Assembly (NCBI GenBank): GCA_945883145.1
Contig: CAMCXB010000041.1
Location: 1-21,111, forward strand
Source: Bordetella parapertussis
Lineage (GTDB): Bacteria > Pseudomonadota > Gammaproteobacteria > Burkholderiales > Burkholderiaceae_D
DNA length: 21,111 nucleotides
Direction: 5' to 3'
Part shown: positions 1 to 6,034 of the stretch, one piece after another
Position numbering within the stretch: position 1 is the stretch's first letter
How the letters are laid out: every line of letters starts with the position of its first letter
Made by a program: the position numbers and the translations under genes
The notes under the pieces: generated by a model
Databases searched by the model: none
What the model was told of the DNA's origin: nothing
What the model saw: only the letters and a program-made list of their open reading frames with translations

Positions 1-1
1 T

Positions 2-547
2 TATCTTAAAATCCCACGTGCGCATTTTTGTGGTTTATCCATGGGTGGCATGACAGGTATCTGGTTGGGTGTGCATGCACCAGAGCGGATTGATCGCTTA
101 GTGCTATGTAATACTAGTGCGGCAATTGGTGTGCCTGAAATGTGGAATACACGAATTAAAAAGGTACAACAAGAAGGCGTGGCTTCAATTATTGAAGATG
201 TATTAGGCCGTTGGTTTACCGCAGATTTCTTGGCGCATGCACCGGCTCAAGTTGATAGAGTGAGAACCATGCTCAGTAATACTTCAGCTCAGGGATATGT
301 TGCCAACTGCGCTGCGGTACGTGATATGGATCAGCGTGCAGTTTTATCGCGTATCGTTGCGCCTACTTTAGTCATCGCGGGCAAGCATGATAAATCTACA
401 CCGCCTGAACATGGTGAATTGATAGCGCGTGCGATTCAGGGTGCACGTTATGCAGAATTAAATGCAGCGCATCTCTCTAACTGGGAAGTGGCACAAGCCT
501 TTACCCAACATGTCGTCGATTTTTTGCTAGATAAACATCCTTCATAA
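2..547 (+). CDS. pcaD: 3-oxoadipate enol-lactonase, 5' end missing
   Basis: Alpha/beta hydrolase that hydrolyses 3-oxoadipate enol-lactone to 3-oxoadipate in the protocatechuate branch of the beta-ketoadipate pathway, in the cytoplasm. The frame is open from base 2, so the gene begins before the window; the ATG at 41 is internal because the codons before it complete the nucleophile elbow GLSMGG (Ser at bases 38-40). The other triad members are visible: Asp in GKHDKSTPP and His in AAHLSNWE near the C-terminus. The cap region carries the family-typical LVLCNTSA and GYVANCAAVRDMD segments. About 181 codons are present of a family length near 260. It is followed 31 bp later by pcaC, which fixes the pathway assignment against other alpha/beta hydrolases. 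Function is inferred from family resemblance and this neighbour. Confidence 0.9.
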   Translation, partial: YLKIPRAHFCGLSMGGMTGIWLGVHAPERIDRLVLCNTSAAIGVPEMWNTRIKKVQQEGVASIIEDVLGRWFTADFLAHAPAQVDRVRTMLSNTSAQGYVANCAAVRDMDQRAVLSRIVAPTLVIAGKHDKSTPPEHGELIARAIQGARYAELNAAHLSNWEVAQAFTQHVVDFLLDKHPS

Positions 548-578
548 TTCTTGAGTAATTTTTTAGTGAACCATCATC

Positions 579-971
579 ATGAGCGATAAAGAACGTTTTG
601 AAAAAGGTATGGCAGTGCGTCGTGAAGTATTAGGCGATGCTTATGTGGATCGTGCACAAGCCAATAAAAATCCTTGGAATACGGAATTTCAAGATTTAAT
701 TACACGTTATGCATGGGGTGAGATTTGGACACGCCCTGGATTGCCGCGCCACACACGTAGCCTGATGACTATCTGCATGATGGTGGCACTCAATCGCGAA
801 GAAGAATTAAAGCTACATTTGCAAGCAGCAGCTAATAATGGTGTGTCGCGCGATGAAATTAAAGAAGCATTATTACAAACTGCAATCTATTGCGGCGTTC
901 CAGCAGCAAATTCTGCTTTCGCGCTTGCACAAAAAGTATTTGCAGAGATGGATGCAGCTAGCGCATCCTAA
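579..971 (+). CDS. pcaC: 4-carboxymuconolactone decarboxylase
   Basis: Catalyses decarboxylation of 4-carboxymuconolactone to 3-oxoadipate enol-lactone, the step before PcaD. The 130-aa product has the normal length for the stand-alone enzyme and the all-helical CMD fold signature: NPWNTEFQDLITRYAWGEIW in the first half, then RHTRSLMTICMMVAL and the EIKEALLQTAIYCGVPAAN segment. It lacks the CxxC of AhpD-type relatives, which fits a true decarboxylase. In some bacteria pcaD and pcaC are fused as pcaL; here they are separate, adjacent and in the same direction, so probably co-transcribed. Its stop codon lies one base from the 3' end of the convergent arsH, and no intrinsic terminator is visible between them. 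No strong Shine-Dalgarno is seen, but the start at MSDKERF matches the family N-terminus. Confidence 0.92.
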   Translation: MSDKERFEKGMAVRREVLGDAYVDRAQANKNPWNTEFQDLITRYAWGEIWTRPGLPRHTRSLMTICMMVALNREEELKLHLQAAANNGVSRDEIKEALLQTAIYCGVPAANSAFALAQKVFAEMDAASAS

Positions 972-972
972 T

Positions 973-1662
973 TTACATCTTTGGTAGAGTAAACGATTCT
1001 TTGCGTTCGCTATAACGACTCGTTAGGTATTCAGCACTGTCTCTGGTGAGATAAGTAAATTTCACTAACTCTTCCATCACATCCGTGAGTCTGTCGTAAT
1101 AACTTGATGGTTTCATACGGTCTTGCTCATCAAATTCTTTATATGCCATCGCAACGGAAGATTGATTAGGGATGGTAATCATACGCATCCAGCGGCCTAA
1201 CACTCGTAAGCTATTCACTGCATTAAATGATTGTGAGCCGCCGCAGACTTGCATCACAGCGAGTGTGCGACCCTGAGTGGGTCGGACCGATCCTATTTCT
1301 AACGGTAGCCAATCAATTTGTGTTTTGAAGACTCCAGTGACAGCGCCATGTCGTTCAGGGCTGCACCAGACCTGACCTTCAGACCATGCCGATAATTCTC
1401 TGAGTTCTTGAACCTTAGGATGATCTGCGGACACGCTATCGACCATAGGTAAATCATGTGGATTAAAGACTCGCGTTTCACATCCCATAGCCTGTAATAA
1501 TCTCTCAGCTTCCAAAACTAATAAACGGCTATAAGATTGTGGACGTAAAGATCCATACAATAAAAGAATACGAGGAGCATGGGTGGAATGCTGCTTAGGG
1601 AGTATTTTTTCTAACGTAGGTATATCAAAAACTGTATCTTGAATAAGTGGTAGATCTTGCAT
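973..1662 (-). CDS. arsH: ArsH, NADPH-dependent FMN reductase for organoarsenicals
   Basis: Cytoplasmic flavodoxin-like FMN oxidoreductase; characterised ArsH proteins oxidise trivalent methylated or aromatic arsenicals to the less toxic pentavalent forms. The 229-aa product has the FMN phosphate-binding loop LLYGSLRPQSYSR after an N-terminal extension of about 30 residues (typical of ArsH rather than short FMN reductases), then SPERHGAVTGVFKTQIDWLP and the ArsH-typical QGRTLAVMQVCGGSQSFNAVN. It is the last gene of the leftward operon, 42 bp after acr3, which supports ArsH over a generic NADPH:quinone reductase. The start codon ATG at 1662 gives the expected N-terminus. Its 3' end abuts convergent pcaC. 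Confidence 0.93.
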   Translation of the reverse strand: MQDLPLIQDTVFDIPTLEKILPKQHSTHAPRILLLYGSLRPQSYSRLLVLEAERLLQAMGCETRVFNPHDLPMVDSVSADHPKVQELRELSAWSEGQVWCSPERHGAVTGVFKTQIDWLPLEIGSVRPTQGRTLAVMQVCGGSQSFNAVNSLRVLGRWMRMITIPNQSSVAMAYKEFDEQDRMKPSSYYDRLTDVMEELVKFTYLTRDSAEYLTSRYSERKESFTLPKM

Positions 1663-1704
1663 GGGTCGTGTTTTTCTTATGTCAGTGTGGTGATTATAAG
1701 GTAA

Positions 1705-2736
1705 TTAATTTTTTTTACTATCAAGTTCATACCATGTGCGTGATGCATTCACGGCACGAACCACCACAAGCATAATAGGTACTTCGATTAAAACACCAAC
1801 CACAGTAGCAAGCGCTGCGCCTGAATGAAAACCAAATAAACTAATTGCCGCTGCAACTGCAAGCTCAAAGAAATTACTTGCGCCGATTAATGCAGAAGGA
1901 CAAGCGATGTTATGTTTTTCGCCGACTTTTTTATTCAGCCAATATGCCAGACTTGCATTGAATATCACTTGTATCAAGATTGGTACTGCTAATAAAGCAA
2001 TGACCAGAGGTTGCTGCAAAATTGATTGGCCTTGAAAAGCAAATAATAAAATCAAGGTGAGTAATAAGGCAGCAATCGAAATCGGTCCTATGCGTTGCAT
2101 CGTTAACTCAAAAGCTTCATGACCTTTTTTTAGTAGAGCTTTACGCCACCACTGAGCTAAGCCTACTGGAATCAAAATATAGAGTAAGACAGAAATCAAT
2201 AAAGTATCCCAAGGTACCGTTATCGAAGATAAACCTAATAACAATCCAACCAACGGTGCGAATGCGAAAATCATAATCACATCGTTTAATGCTACTTGCG
2301 ATAAGGTGAACAGCGGATCACCGTTAGTGAGTCGGCTCCACACAAAAACCATAGCCGTACATGGAGCAGCTGCTAATAAGATGAGTCCTGCAATATAACT
2401 ATCGAGTTGATCAGCTGGTAGATAGGGCGCAAATAGAACACGTATAAATATCCAGCCTAACAGCGCCATAGAAAAAGGTTTGACTGCCCAATTAATAAAC
2501 AGTGTCACGCTAATACCGCGCCAATGTTGTTTGACTTGATGCAGAGCGCCGAAGTCAACCTTGATTAACATGGGAATAATCATGACCCAAATTAACAAGC
2601 CAACGGGTAAATTGACTTTTGCAATTTCTATCTGCGCTATGCCTTCAATTAATGAAGGAAATAATTGTCCGAATGCGATACCGGCAGCAATGCACAGTGC
2701 AACCCATAGTGATAAATAACGTTCAAAAATATTCAT
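1705..2736 (-). CDS. acr3: Arsenite efflux permease, ACR3 family
   Basis: Inner-membrane permease that expels As(III) using the proton motive force. The 343-aa product has ten evident hydrophobic segments, the usual number and length for bacterial Acr3. The diagnostic motif APCTAMVFVWS is present with the essential thiol at Cys126, as are NLPVGLLIWVMIIPML near the second helix and LIGASNFFELAVA in a late helix that carries the conserved FFE acidic residue. This motif set separates it from the unrelated 12-helix ArsB family. It starts 13 bp after the arsC stop, with no obvious strong ribosome site, which suggests translation coupled to arsC. No arsA ATPase is present, consistent with a secondary transporter. 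Confidence 0.95.
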   Translation of the reverse strand: MNIFERYLSLWVALCIAAGIAFGQLFPSLIEGIAQIEIAKVNLPVGLLIWVMIIPMLIKVDFGALHQVKQHWRGISVTLFINWAVKPFSMALLGWIFIRVLFAPYLPADQLDSYIAGLILLAAAPCTAMVFVWSRLTNGDPLFTLSQVALNDVIMIFAFAPLVGLLLGLSSITVPWDTLLISVLLYILIPVGLAQWWRKALLKKGHEAFELTMQRIGPISIAALLLTLILLFAFQGQSILQQPLVIALLAVPILIQVIFNASLAYWLNKKVGEKHNIACPSALIGASNFFELAVAAAISLFGFHSGAALATVVGVLIEVPIMLVVVRAVNASRTWYELDSKKN

Positions 2737-2749
2737 CTTATTTTAGGGG

Positions 2750-3253
2750 TCAGTTAGGATCAGTTTGGCCGATCGCATCCATCTCACGTTTAAGTGATTT
2801 CGCATCGAGAGTTTTTAGCGGAAGATTCACGAAGAGCTGTACACGATTCATAATTTGATGAAAAACCTTTTCAAAGGCATACCGCTTTTTTGCATCATCA
2901 CCCATCACAGCCGCAGGGTCTTCAAATCCCCAATGCGCTGTAATAGGTTGTCCCGGCCAGATAGGACAAACTTCACCGGCAGCGTTATCGCAAACAGTAA
3001 TAACAAAATCCATTTTCGGTGCATCCGGCAGAGCAAATTCATCCCAACTTTTACTGCGACATGCAGCAGTGTCATAACCGATAGCCTCTATGCGCTCCAA
3101 TGCAAAAGGGTTGACTTGTCCATTCGGATGACTACCTGCGCTAAAAGCTTTAAAGCGACCATGCCCCATGGTGTTGATTAATCCTTCTGCCATGATGCTG
3201 CGAGCAGAATTGCCAGTGCAAAGGACGAGAATGTTGTAAACCTTGTCAGTCAT
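2750..3253 (-). CDS. arsC: Arsenate reductase, low-molecular-weight phosphatase fold
   Basis: Reduces As(V) to As(III), the substrate of Acr3. The 167-aa product begins with the phosphatase-type P-loop CTGNSARS, with the nucleophile Cys12 and Arg18. Further cysteines at 65, 88 and 96 include the pair in TVCDNAAGEVCP, which resembles the resolving-cysteine segment of this fold, although the spacing is one residue longer than in the well-studied staphylococcal thioredoxin-coupled enzyme. I cannot tell from sequence whether thioredoxin or glutaredoxin is the partner. The region ITAHWGFEDPA supplies the conserved Asp-Pro. It is unrelated to the glutaredoxin-type E. coli plasmid ArsC. The ATG at 3253 has a good Shine-Dalgarno (AGGAGT) upstream. 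Second gene of the operon, 55 bp after arsR. Confidence 0.94.
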   Translation of the reverse strand: MTDKVYNILVLCTGNSARSIMAEGLINTMGHGRFKAFSAGSHPNGQVNPFALERIEAIGYDTAACRSKSWDEFALPDAPKMDFVITVCDNAAGEVCPIWPGQPITAHWGFEDPAAVMGDDAKKRYAFEKVFHQIMNRVQLFVNLPLKTLDAKSLKREMDAIGQTDPN

Positions 3254-3308
3254 GAGTAGGACTCCTGATTAAAATTTTGGCGAGTAAGTGCGCCATCTTG
3301 GGTTGAAT

Positions 3309-3647
3309 TTATTCACTGCTTTTTGCTAACTCGGGCAAGCAATTGGAAATGGGGTTGCAAGGATTACCGCCACAGCAATTTTCGGTTAGGTAGCTAATTA
3401 GGGAATTCATGGTTTCGAAATTAGCGCTGTACATCACAAAGCGACCTTGTTGTTGAGCGCTGACCATGCGTGCATGGGCTAATTCCTTGAGATGAAAAGA
3501 CAAGGAAGAAGGAGGGATGCCGGTCATTTCCCCGATCTTTCCGGCTGCCAAGCCTGCGGGGCCTGCCTGAACTAAGAGGCGAAATACTTTTAGGCGAGAT
3601 TCTTGCGCAATCGCCGATAAAGCCGTCACAATTGAAGAGGTTTCCAT
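3309..3647 (-). CDS. arsR: ArsR/SmtB family arsenite-responsive repressor
   Basis: Dimeric winged-helix repressor expected to sit on the operon's own promoter and release on As(III) binding. The 112-aa product has the helix-turn-helix in IGEMTGIPPSSLSFHLKEL (about residues 38-56) and the wing VSAQQQGRFVMYSAN. It lacks the classic ELCVCDL thiol motif in the recognition helix; instead four cysteines lie near the C-terminus (Cys91, Cys92, Cys97, Cys103), resembling the C-terminal Cys-Cys...Cys site described for Acidithiobacillus ferrooxidans ArsR. The start ATG at 3647 gives the family N-terminus, but no Shine-Dalgarno precedes it. First gene of arsR-arsC-acr3-arsH. A truncated, decayed second copy of its 5' end lies about 840 bp upstream. 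Confidence 0.94.
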   Translation of the reverse strand: METSSIVTALSAIAQESRLKVFRLLVQAGPAGLAAGKIGEMTGIPPSSLSFHLKELAHARMVSAQQQGRFVMYSANFETMNSLISYLTENCCGGNPCNPISNCLPELAKSSE

Positions 3648-3755
3648 ATTTCTATAATAATGGAAATAACGTTTGGCTGCAAGGTTTTAATTTTCCCTTA
3701 GGGTTAAGCCGATTCTGGGAGAGTCAAATGCCAAGGTGCAATATCTAGGTAATTA
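3565..3755. repeat. Direct repeat copy 1: arsR 5' end plus upstream region
   Basis: This segment covers the first 28 codons of arsR, its promoter and about 70 bp further upstream. It aligns in the same orientation with 4402-4591, with many identical runs (for example TTTTAGGCGAGATTCTTGCG and GGCTGCAAGGTTTTAATTTT) and substitutions throughout. The offset is about 837 bp. The extension beyond the coding part shows that a block of DNA was duplicated rather than two arsR genes having converged. Confidence 0.85.
3647..3682 (-). promoter_or_regulatory. arsR promoter with embedded inverted repeat (candidate ArsR operator)
   Basis: On the minus strand a sigma70-like promoter reads TTGCAG (3682-3677), 17 bp spacer, TATTAT (3659-3654). 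Only six bases separate the -10 from the arsR ATG, so the predicted first transcribed base is about the A of the start codon: a leaderless or nearly leaderless message. A perfect inverted repeat, TATTTC at 3647-3652 and GAAATA at 3663-3668, brackets the -10 and would block polymerase if ArsR bound it. Promoter and repeat are seen in the sequence; operator function is inferred. Confidence 0.55.
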
Positions 3756-3773
3756 GCGGCCAAGAAAAAATTG

Positions 3774-4316
3774 TTACCTCTTCTTATTAACTGTGCTTGT
3801 TGCTTTCGGCTTCGCAGGTTTCTCTTCATGCTCAACAAATCCGATAGCGCGTTTTTTCGGTTTTTCTGGCTCATGTGTTGCCATCAATCCCCGCATTGCC
3901 TCAAAAATTTGTTTCAACTGGACTCGTGTATTGTGTTCAAAGGTATCGTGTTTCAGCTCAATCAAATCAGCCTTGTTTTCCAGCTCATCTAAACGGTGTG
4001 CCAGTTCCTTATTGGAGATGATCACTTCACGCAGCCGCACAAAGGCGCGCACCACATACACGCTCATTTCGACCGCTTGTTCCGAATTCAGTACATTTGC
4101 TGCCTGAATCGCACCATGTTCGGTAAAAGCAAATGGCAGCATTTTAGAAAACTTCAATTTGGCGAGGTGGTCACAATTTGTGACCACCTCCTATTTCTCT
4201 GCTATTGAGAGTTGAAACATAAAATCTTGCGGGAAGCGTCTTGCGTTAGGTTTGATCGCTTGATTGAGTGCTTTGTTTGGCAAACCGTATAGCGCGGCAA
4301 GATCAGTATGGATCAT
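3774..4316 (-). pseudogene. Broken ORF6N-domain (phage antirepressor-like) gene
   Basis: Reading the minus strand from 4316 gives the ORF6N core (DLAALYGL, then KALNQAIK and RFPQDFMFQL), a TAG stop at 4193-4191, and then in the same frame EVVTNCDHLAKLKFSKMLPF followed by AFTEHGAIQAANVLNS and AVEMSVYVVRAFVRLREVI. A C-terminal coiled-coil (about KELAHRLDELENKADLIELK) and a basic tail with KKRAIGF end it at 3774. The start of the domain is missing: only poorly matching codons lie between 4316 and an upstream in-frame stop at 4361-4359. So the gene is N-terminally truncated and carries one nonsense codon; the 137-aa downstream part stays open. ORF6N proteins are common in prophages and mobile islands and are thought to act in DNA-binding or antirepression. 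It lies between the two arsR-derived repeats, unrelated in function to either flank. Confidence 0.8.
4164..4190. repeat. 27-bp perfect palindrome inside the ORF6N remnant
   Basis: Arms GAGGTGGTCACAA (4164-4176) and its exact reverse complement (4178-4190) flank a single T at 4177. The in-frame TAG of the pseudogene is immediately next to it. On the minus strand it encodes EVVTNCDHL. It has no T-run on either side, so it is not a standard terminator. It could be a dimeric protein binding site or a cruciform-prone sequence. Confidence 0.9.
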
Positions 4317-4367
4317 TAGTATAGGTTTCAAGACTTTGTGAATTGTGCTTCGGATGATTCATTTTTT

Positions 4368-4484
4368 TCAAACTTGATGAGCTGGTAAGCAATTCGTGAC
4401 AGCCTGCACCAAGAGGCGATATATTTTTAGGCGAGATTCTTGCGCGATCGACGATAAAGCCATCACAATTGAAGATTTTCCCGT
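4368..4484 (-). pseudogene. Truncated second arsR copy, start codon lost
   Basis: Read from 4484, the minus strand matches arsR codon by codon for 28 positions: an ACG stands where arsR has its ATG, followed by SSIVMALSSIAQESRLKIYR and LLVQA, against SSIVTALSAIAQESRLKVFR and LLVQA in the intact gene. After that the frame runs into unrelated residues (VTNCLPAHQV) and stops at 4370-4368. The helix-turn-helix and the metal site are absent, so it cannot act as a repressor. Upstream, the equivalent of the -35 (TTGCAG) survives but the -10 hexamer is lost. An internal ATG at 4463 exists but would make only a short meaningless peptide. Confidence 0.85.
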
Positions 4485-4591
4485 ATTTTGAGAACAATAG
4501 AAAATTATTTGGCTGCAAGGTTTTAATTTTTCTTCAGAGATAAGCCGTTTCTTGGGGAGGCAAATGCCAAGATGCAATATCTATATAATGA
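4402..4591. repeat. Direct repeat copy 2: decayed arsR 5' end plus upstream region
   Basis: Partner of 3565-3755, same orientation, with scattered substitutions and a one-base length difference. Homology stops near 4591; beyond it the two flanks differ. The ORF6N remnant fills the interval between the copies. Confidence 0.85.
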
Positions 4592-4681
4592 AAGGCTGTC
4601 TTAGGCTAAGTGGTTTATTCGTTTTTTAATCCAAATCAGTCTATTCCATACCTTCCTCAACGCTAGCTTGCATGGTCGATT

Positions 4682-4699
4682 TAGCCTGTCATTAGGCTA
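4682..4699 (+). other. Small hairpin upstream of ccmI
   Basis: TAGCCT (4682-4687) and AGGCTA (4694-4699) form a perfect 6-bp stem with a 6-base loop, followed by GTTTTC. The stem is short and the T-run brief, so this is at best a weak terminator or leader hairpin. The rest of 4592-4765 shows nothing else I can name. Confidence 0.25.
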
Positions 4700-4765
4700 G
4701 TTTTCTGTCTGCTGGAATTGAAGAGCAAGTGCGGTATGTCTGGACTTTGTTATTCGGGATATTTG

Positions 4766-6034
4766 ATGTCGGTCTTTTTAGCTGTTGCACTCTTATTAGC
4801 GCTGCTTACTATTTTTTGGCTTGCCAAATTTTGGGCTAAGTCTCCACCATCAGGGACGAATGAAGCAGAGAATGACGATCCTGAATGGCAGGTCATGCTC
4901 GCACGTCGCCGTGAAATCGAAGAAGATCCTTTGTTAAGTGAAGAAACGCGCACCACTTTGCGTAATGAATGGTTGGTCACTGCAGATTCCGCACTATCGC
5001 GTGCGCATCAAGATAGCACGGCCATCCCAAGCCGCAATTCATTGTGGATTTTATCGGCGCTCGTGGTGTTAATTGCAGCATCGCTGTATGCCACTTTCGG
5101 ACGACTCGAGTCGGATGCGATGCAATTTTCATCCTCTTCACAAGCGATGAATGCAGAGCGCGAAGACATGAAGAAAATGCAAGCGAGTCTGCAAGAAAGC
5201 ATAGACAAGCTAGAAGAAAAACTGAAAAAAAATCCGAATGATGTTGAAGGCATGGCCTTATTAGCACGCTCTTATTTTGTGCTTGAAAATTATGCAGCAG
5301 CAGCAGGTGTATTAGAGCGTTTAGTCCAACTTCGTCCCAAAGATGCTGACGCCATGGCGGACTTAGCAGATTCTCTTGCTGCGTCCAGTCCTGAACGTAC
5401 TTTAGCAGGTCGTCCTATTAGCTTGGTGAAAGCTGCCTTAGCAGTCAATCCTCGTCATCCTAAATCACTGGCATTAGCAGCAACTTATGCCATGCAAACC
5501 AATCAGACAGCAGAAGCGATTTCTTACTGGAAGCGATTGCGTGCATTAATGCCTCCCGATAGTGAACAACAACAAAGAGTGGATGCGATTTTAGCGAGCA
5601 TGGGTGTAGCTCCAGAAACTGCAACATCAAAGTCTGCGAAAAATGATGCAGCCGTCAATGCAAATAAAACCATTACTGGCACGATTACCTTGTCGCCGGC
5701 CATTATTGCGATGGCACGTGAAGGAAAATTACCTGCAGATGCAGTGGTGTTTATCTTAGCGCGTGCAGCAGGTAGTAGCGGTGGACCTCCATTAGCTGCA
5801 CAACGTGTGCCTTTAGCGCAAGTGCTTGCACAAGCTAAGTATGCTTTTAAACTCGACGATAGTCTTTCTATGAATCCTGCAAATAAACTGTCCGATGCGA
5901 AGTTGGTTGATGTAGAAGCACGAATTGCAATTGGTGGCAGTGTGCAAAAACAAGCTGGCGATATACGCGTCATCGTCAAAGATGTAAAACCTGGACAGCG
6001 TGCATTGAATCTAACACTGGAGCCACAATCATGA
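4766..6034 (+). CDS. ccmI: Cytochrome c maturation protein CcmI (TPR apocytochrome chaperone)
   Basis: Membrane-anchored component of the System I haem lyase that holds apocytochrome c for CcmF/CcmH. From the ATG at 4766 it has 422 residues: a first membrane helix at about 2-22 (VFLAVALLLALLTIFWLAKF), a cytoplasmic loop with EIEEDPLLSEETRTTLRNEW, a second helix near 92-112 (SLWILSALVVLIAASLYATF), a coiled segment, TPR-like repeats (VEGMALLARSYFVLENYAAA and following) and the C-terminal periplasmic CcmI domain starting near TGTITLSP. Starts at TTG 4718 or ATG 4736 are also in frame, but they place extra polar residues before the first helix; CcmI usually begins almost directly with it. The stop overlaps ccmF by ATGA. 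CcmI is first in this cluster, whereas in the classical order it comes last, after or fused to ccmH. Confidence 0.88.
   Translation: MSVFLAVALLLALLTIFWLAKFWAKSPPSGTNEAENDDPEWQVMLARRREIEEDPLLSEETRTTLRNEWLVTADSALSRAHQDSTAIPSRNSLWILSALVVLIAASLYATFGRLESDAMQFSSSSQAMNAEREDMKKMQASLQESIDKLEEKLKKNPNDVEGMALLARSYFVLENYAAAAGVLERLVQLRPKDADAMADLADSLAASSPERTLAGRPISLVKAALAVNPRHPKSLALAATYAMQTNQTAEAISYWKRLRALMPPDSEQQQRVDAILASMGVAPETATSKSAKNDAAVNANKTITGTITLSPAIIAMAREGKLPADAVVFILARAAGSSGGPPLAAQRVPLAQVLAQAKYAFKLDDSLSMNPANKLSDAKLVDVEARIAIGGSVQKQAGDIRVIVKDVKPGQRALNLTLEPQS

Noticed and set aside
3793..4208. Plus-strand frames of 70-104 codons
   Set aside because: They mirror the ORF6N remnant on the other strand, which has clear domain similarity.
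4303..4577. Two overlapping minus-strand frames of about 70 codons
   Set aside because: Products of reading through arsR-derived remnant DNA; only the 28-codon arsR match is meaningful.
5524..5979. 151-codon open frame on the minus strand
   Set aside because: Opposite the C-terminal part of ccmI; no family resemblance and no ribosome site.
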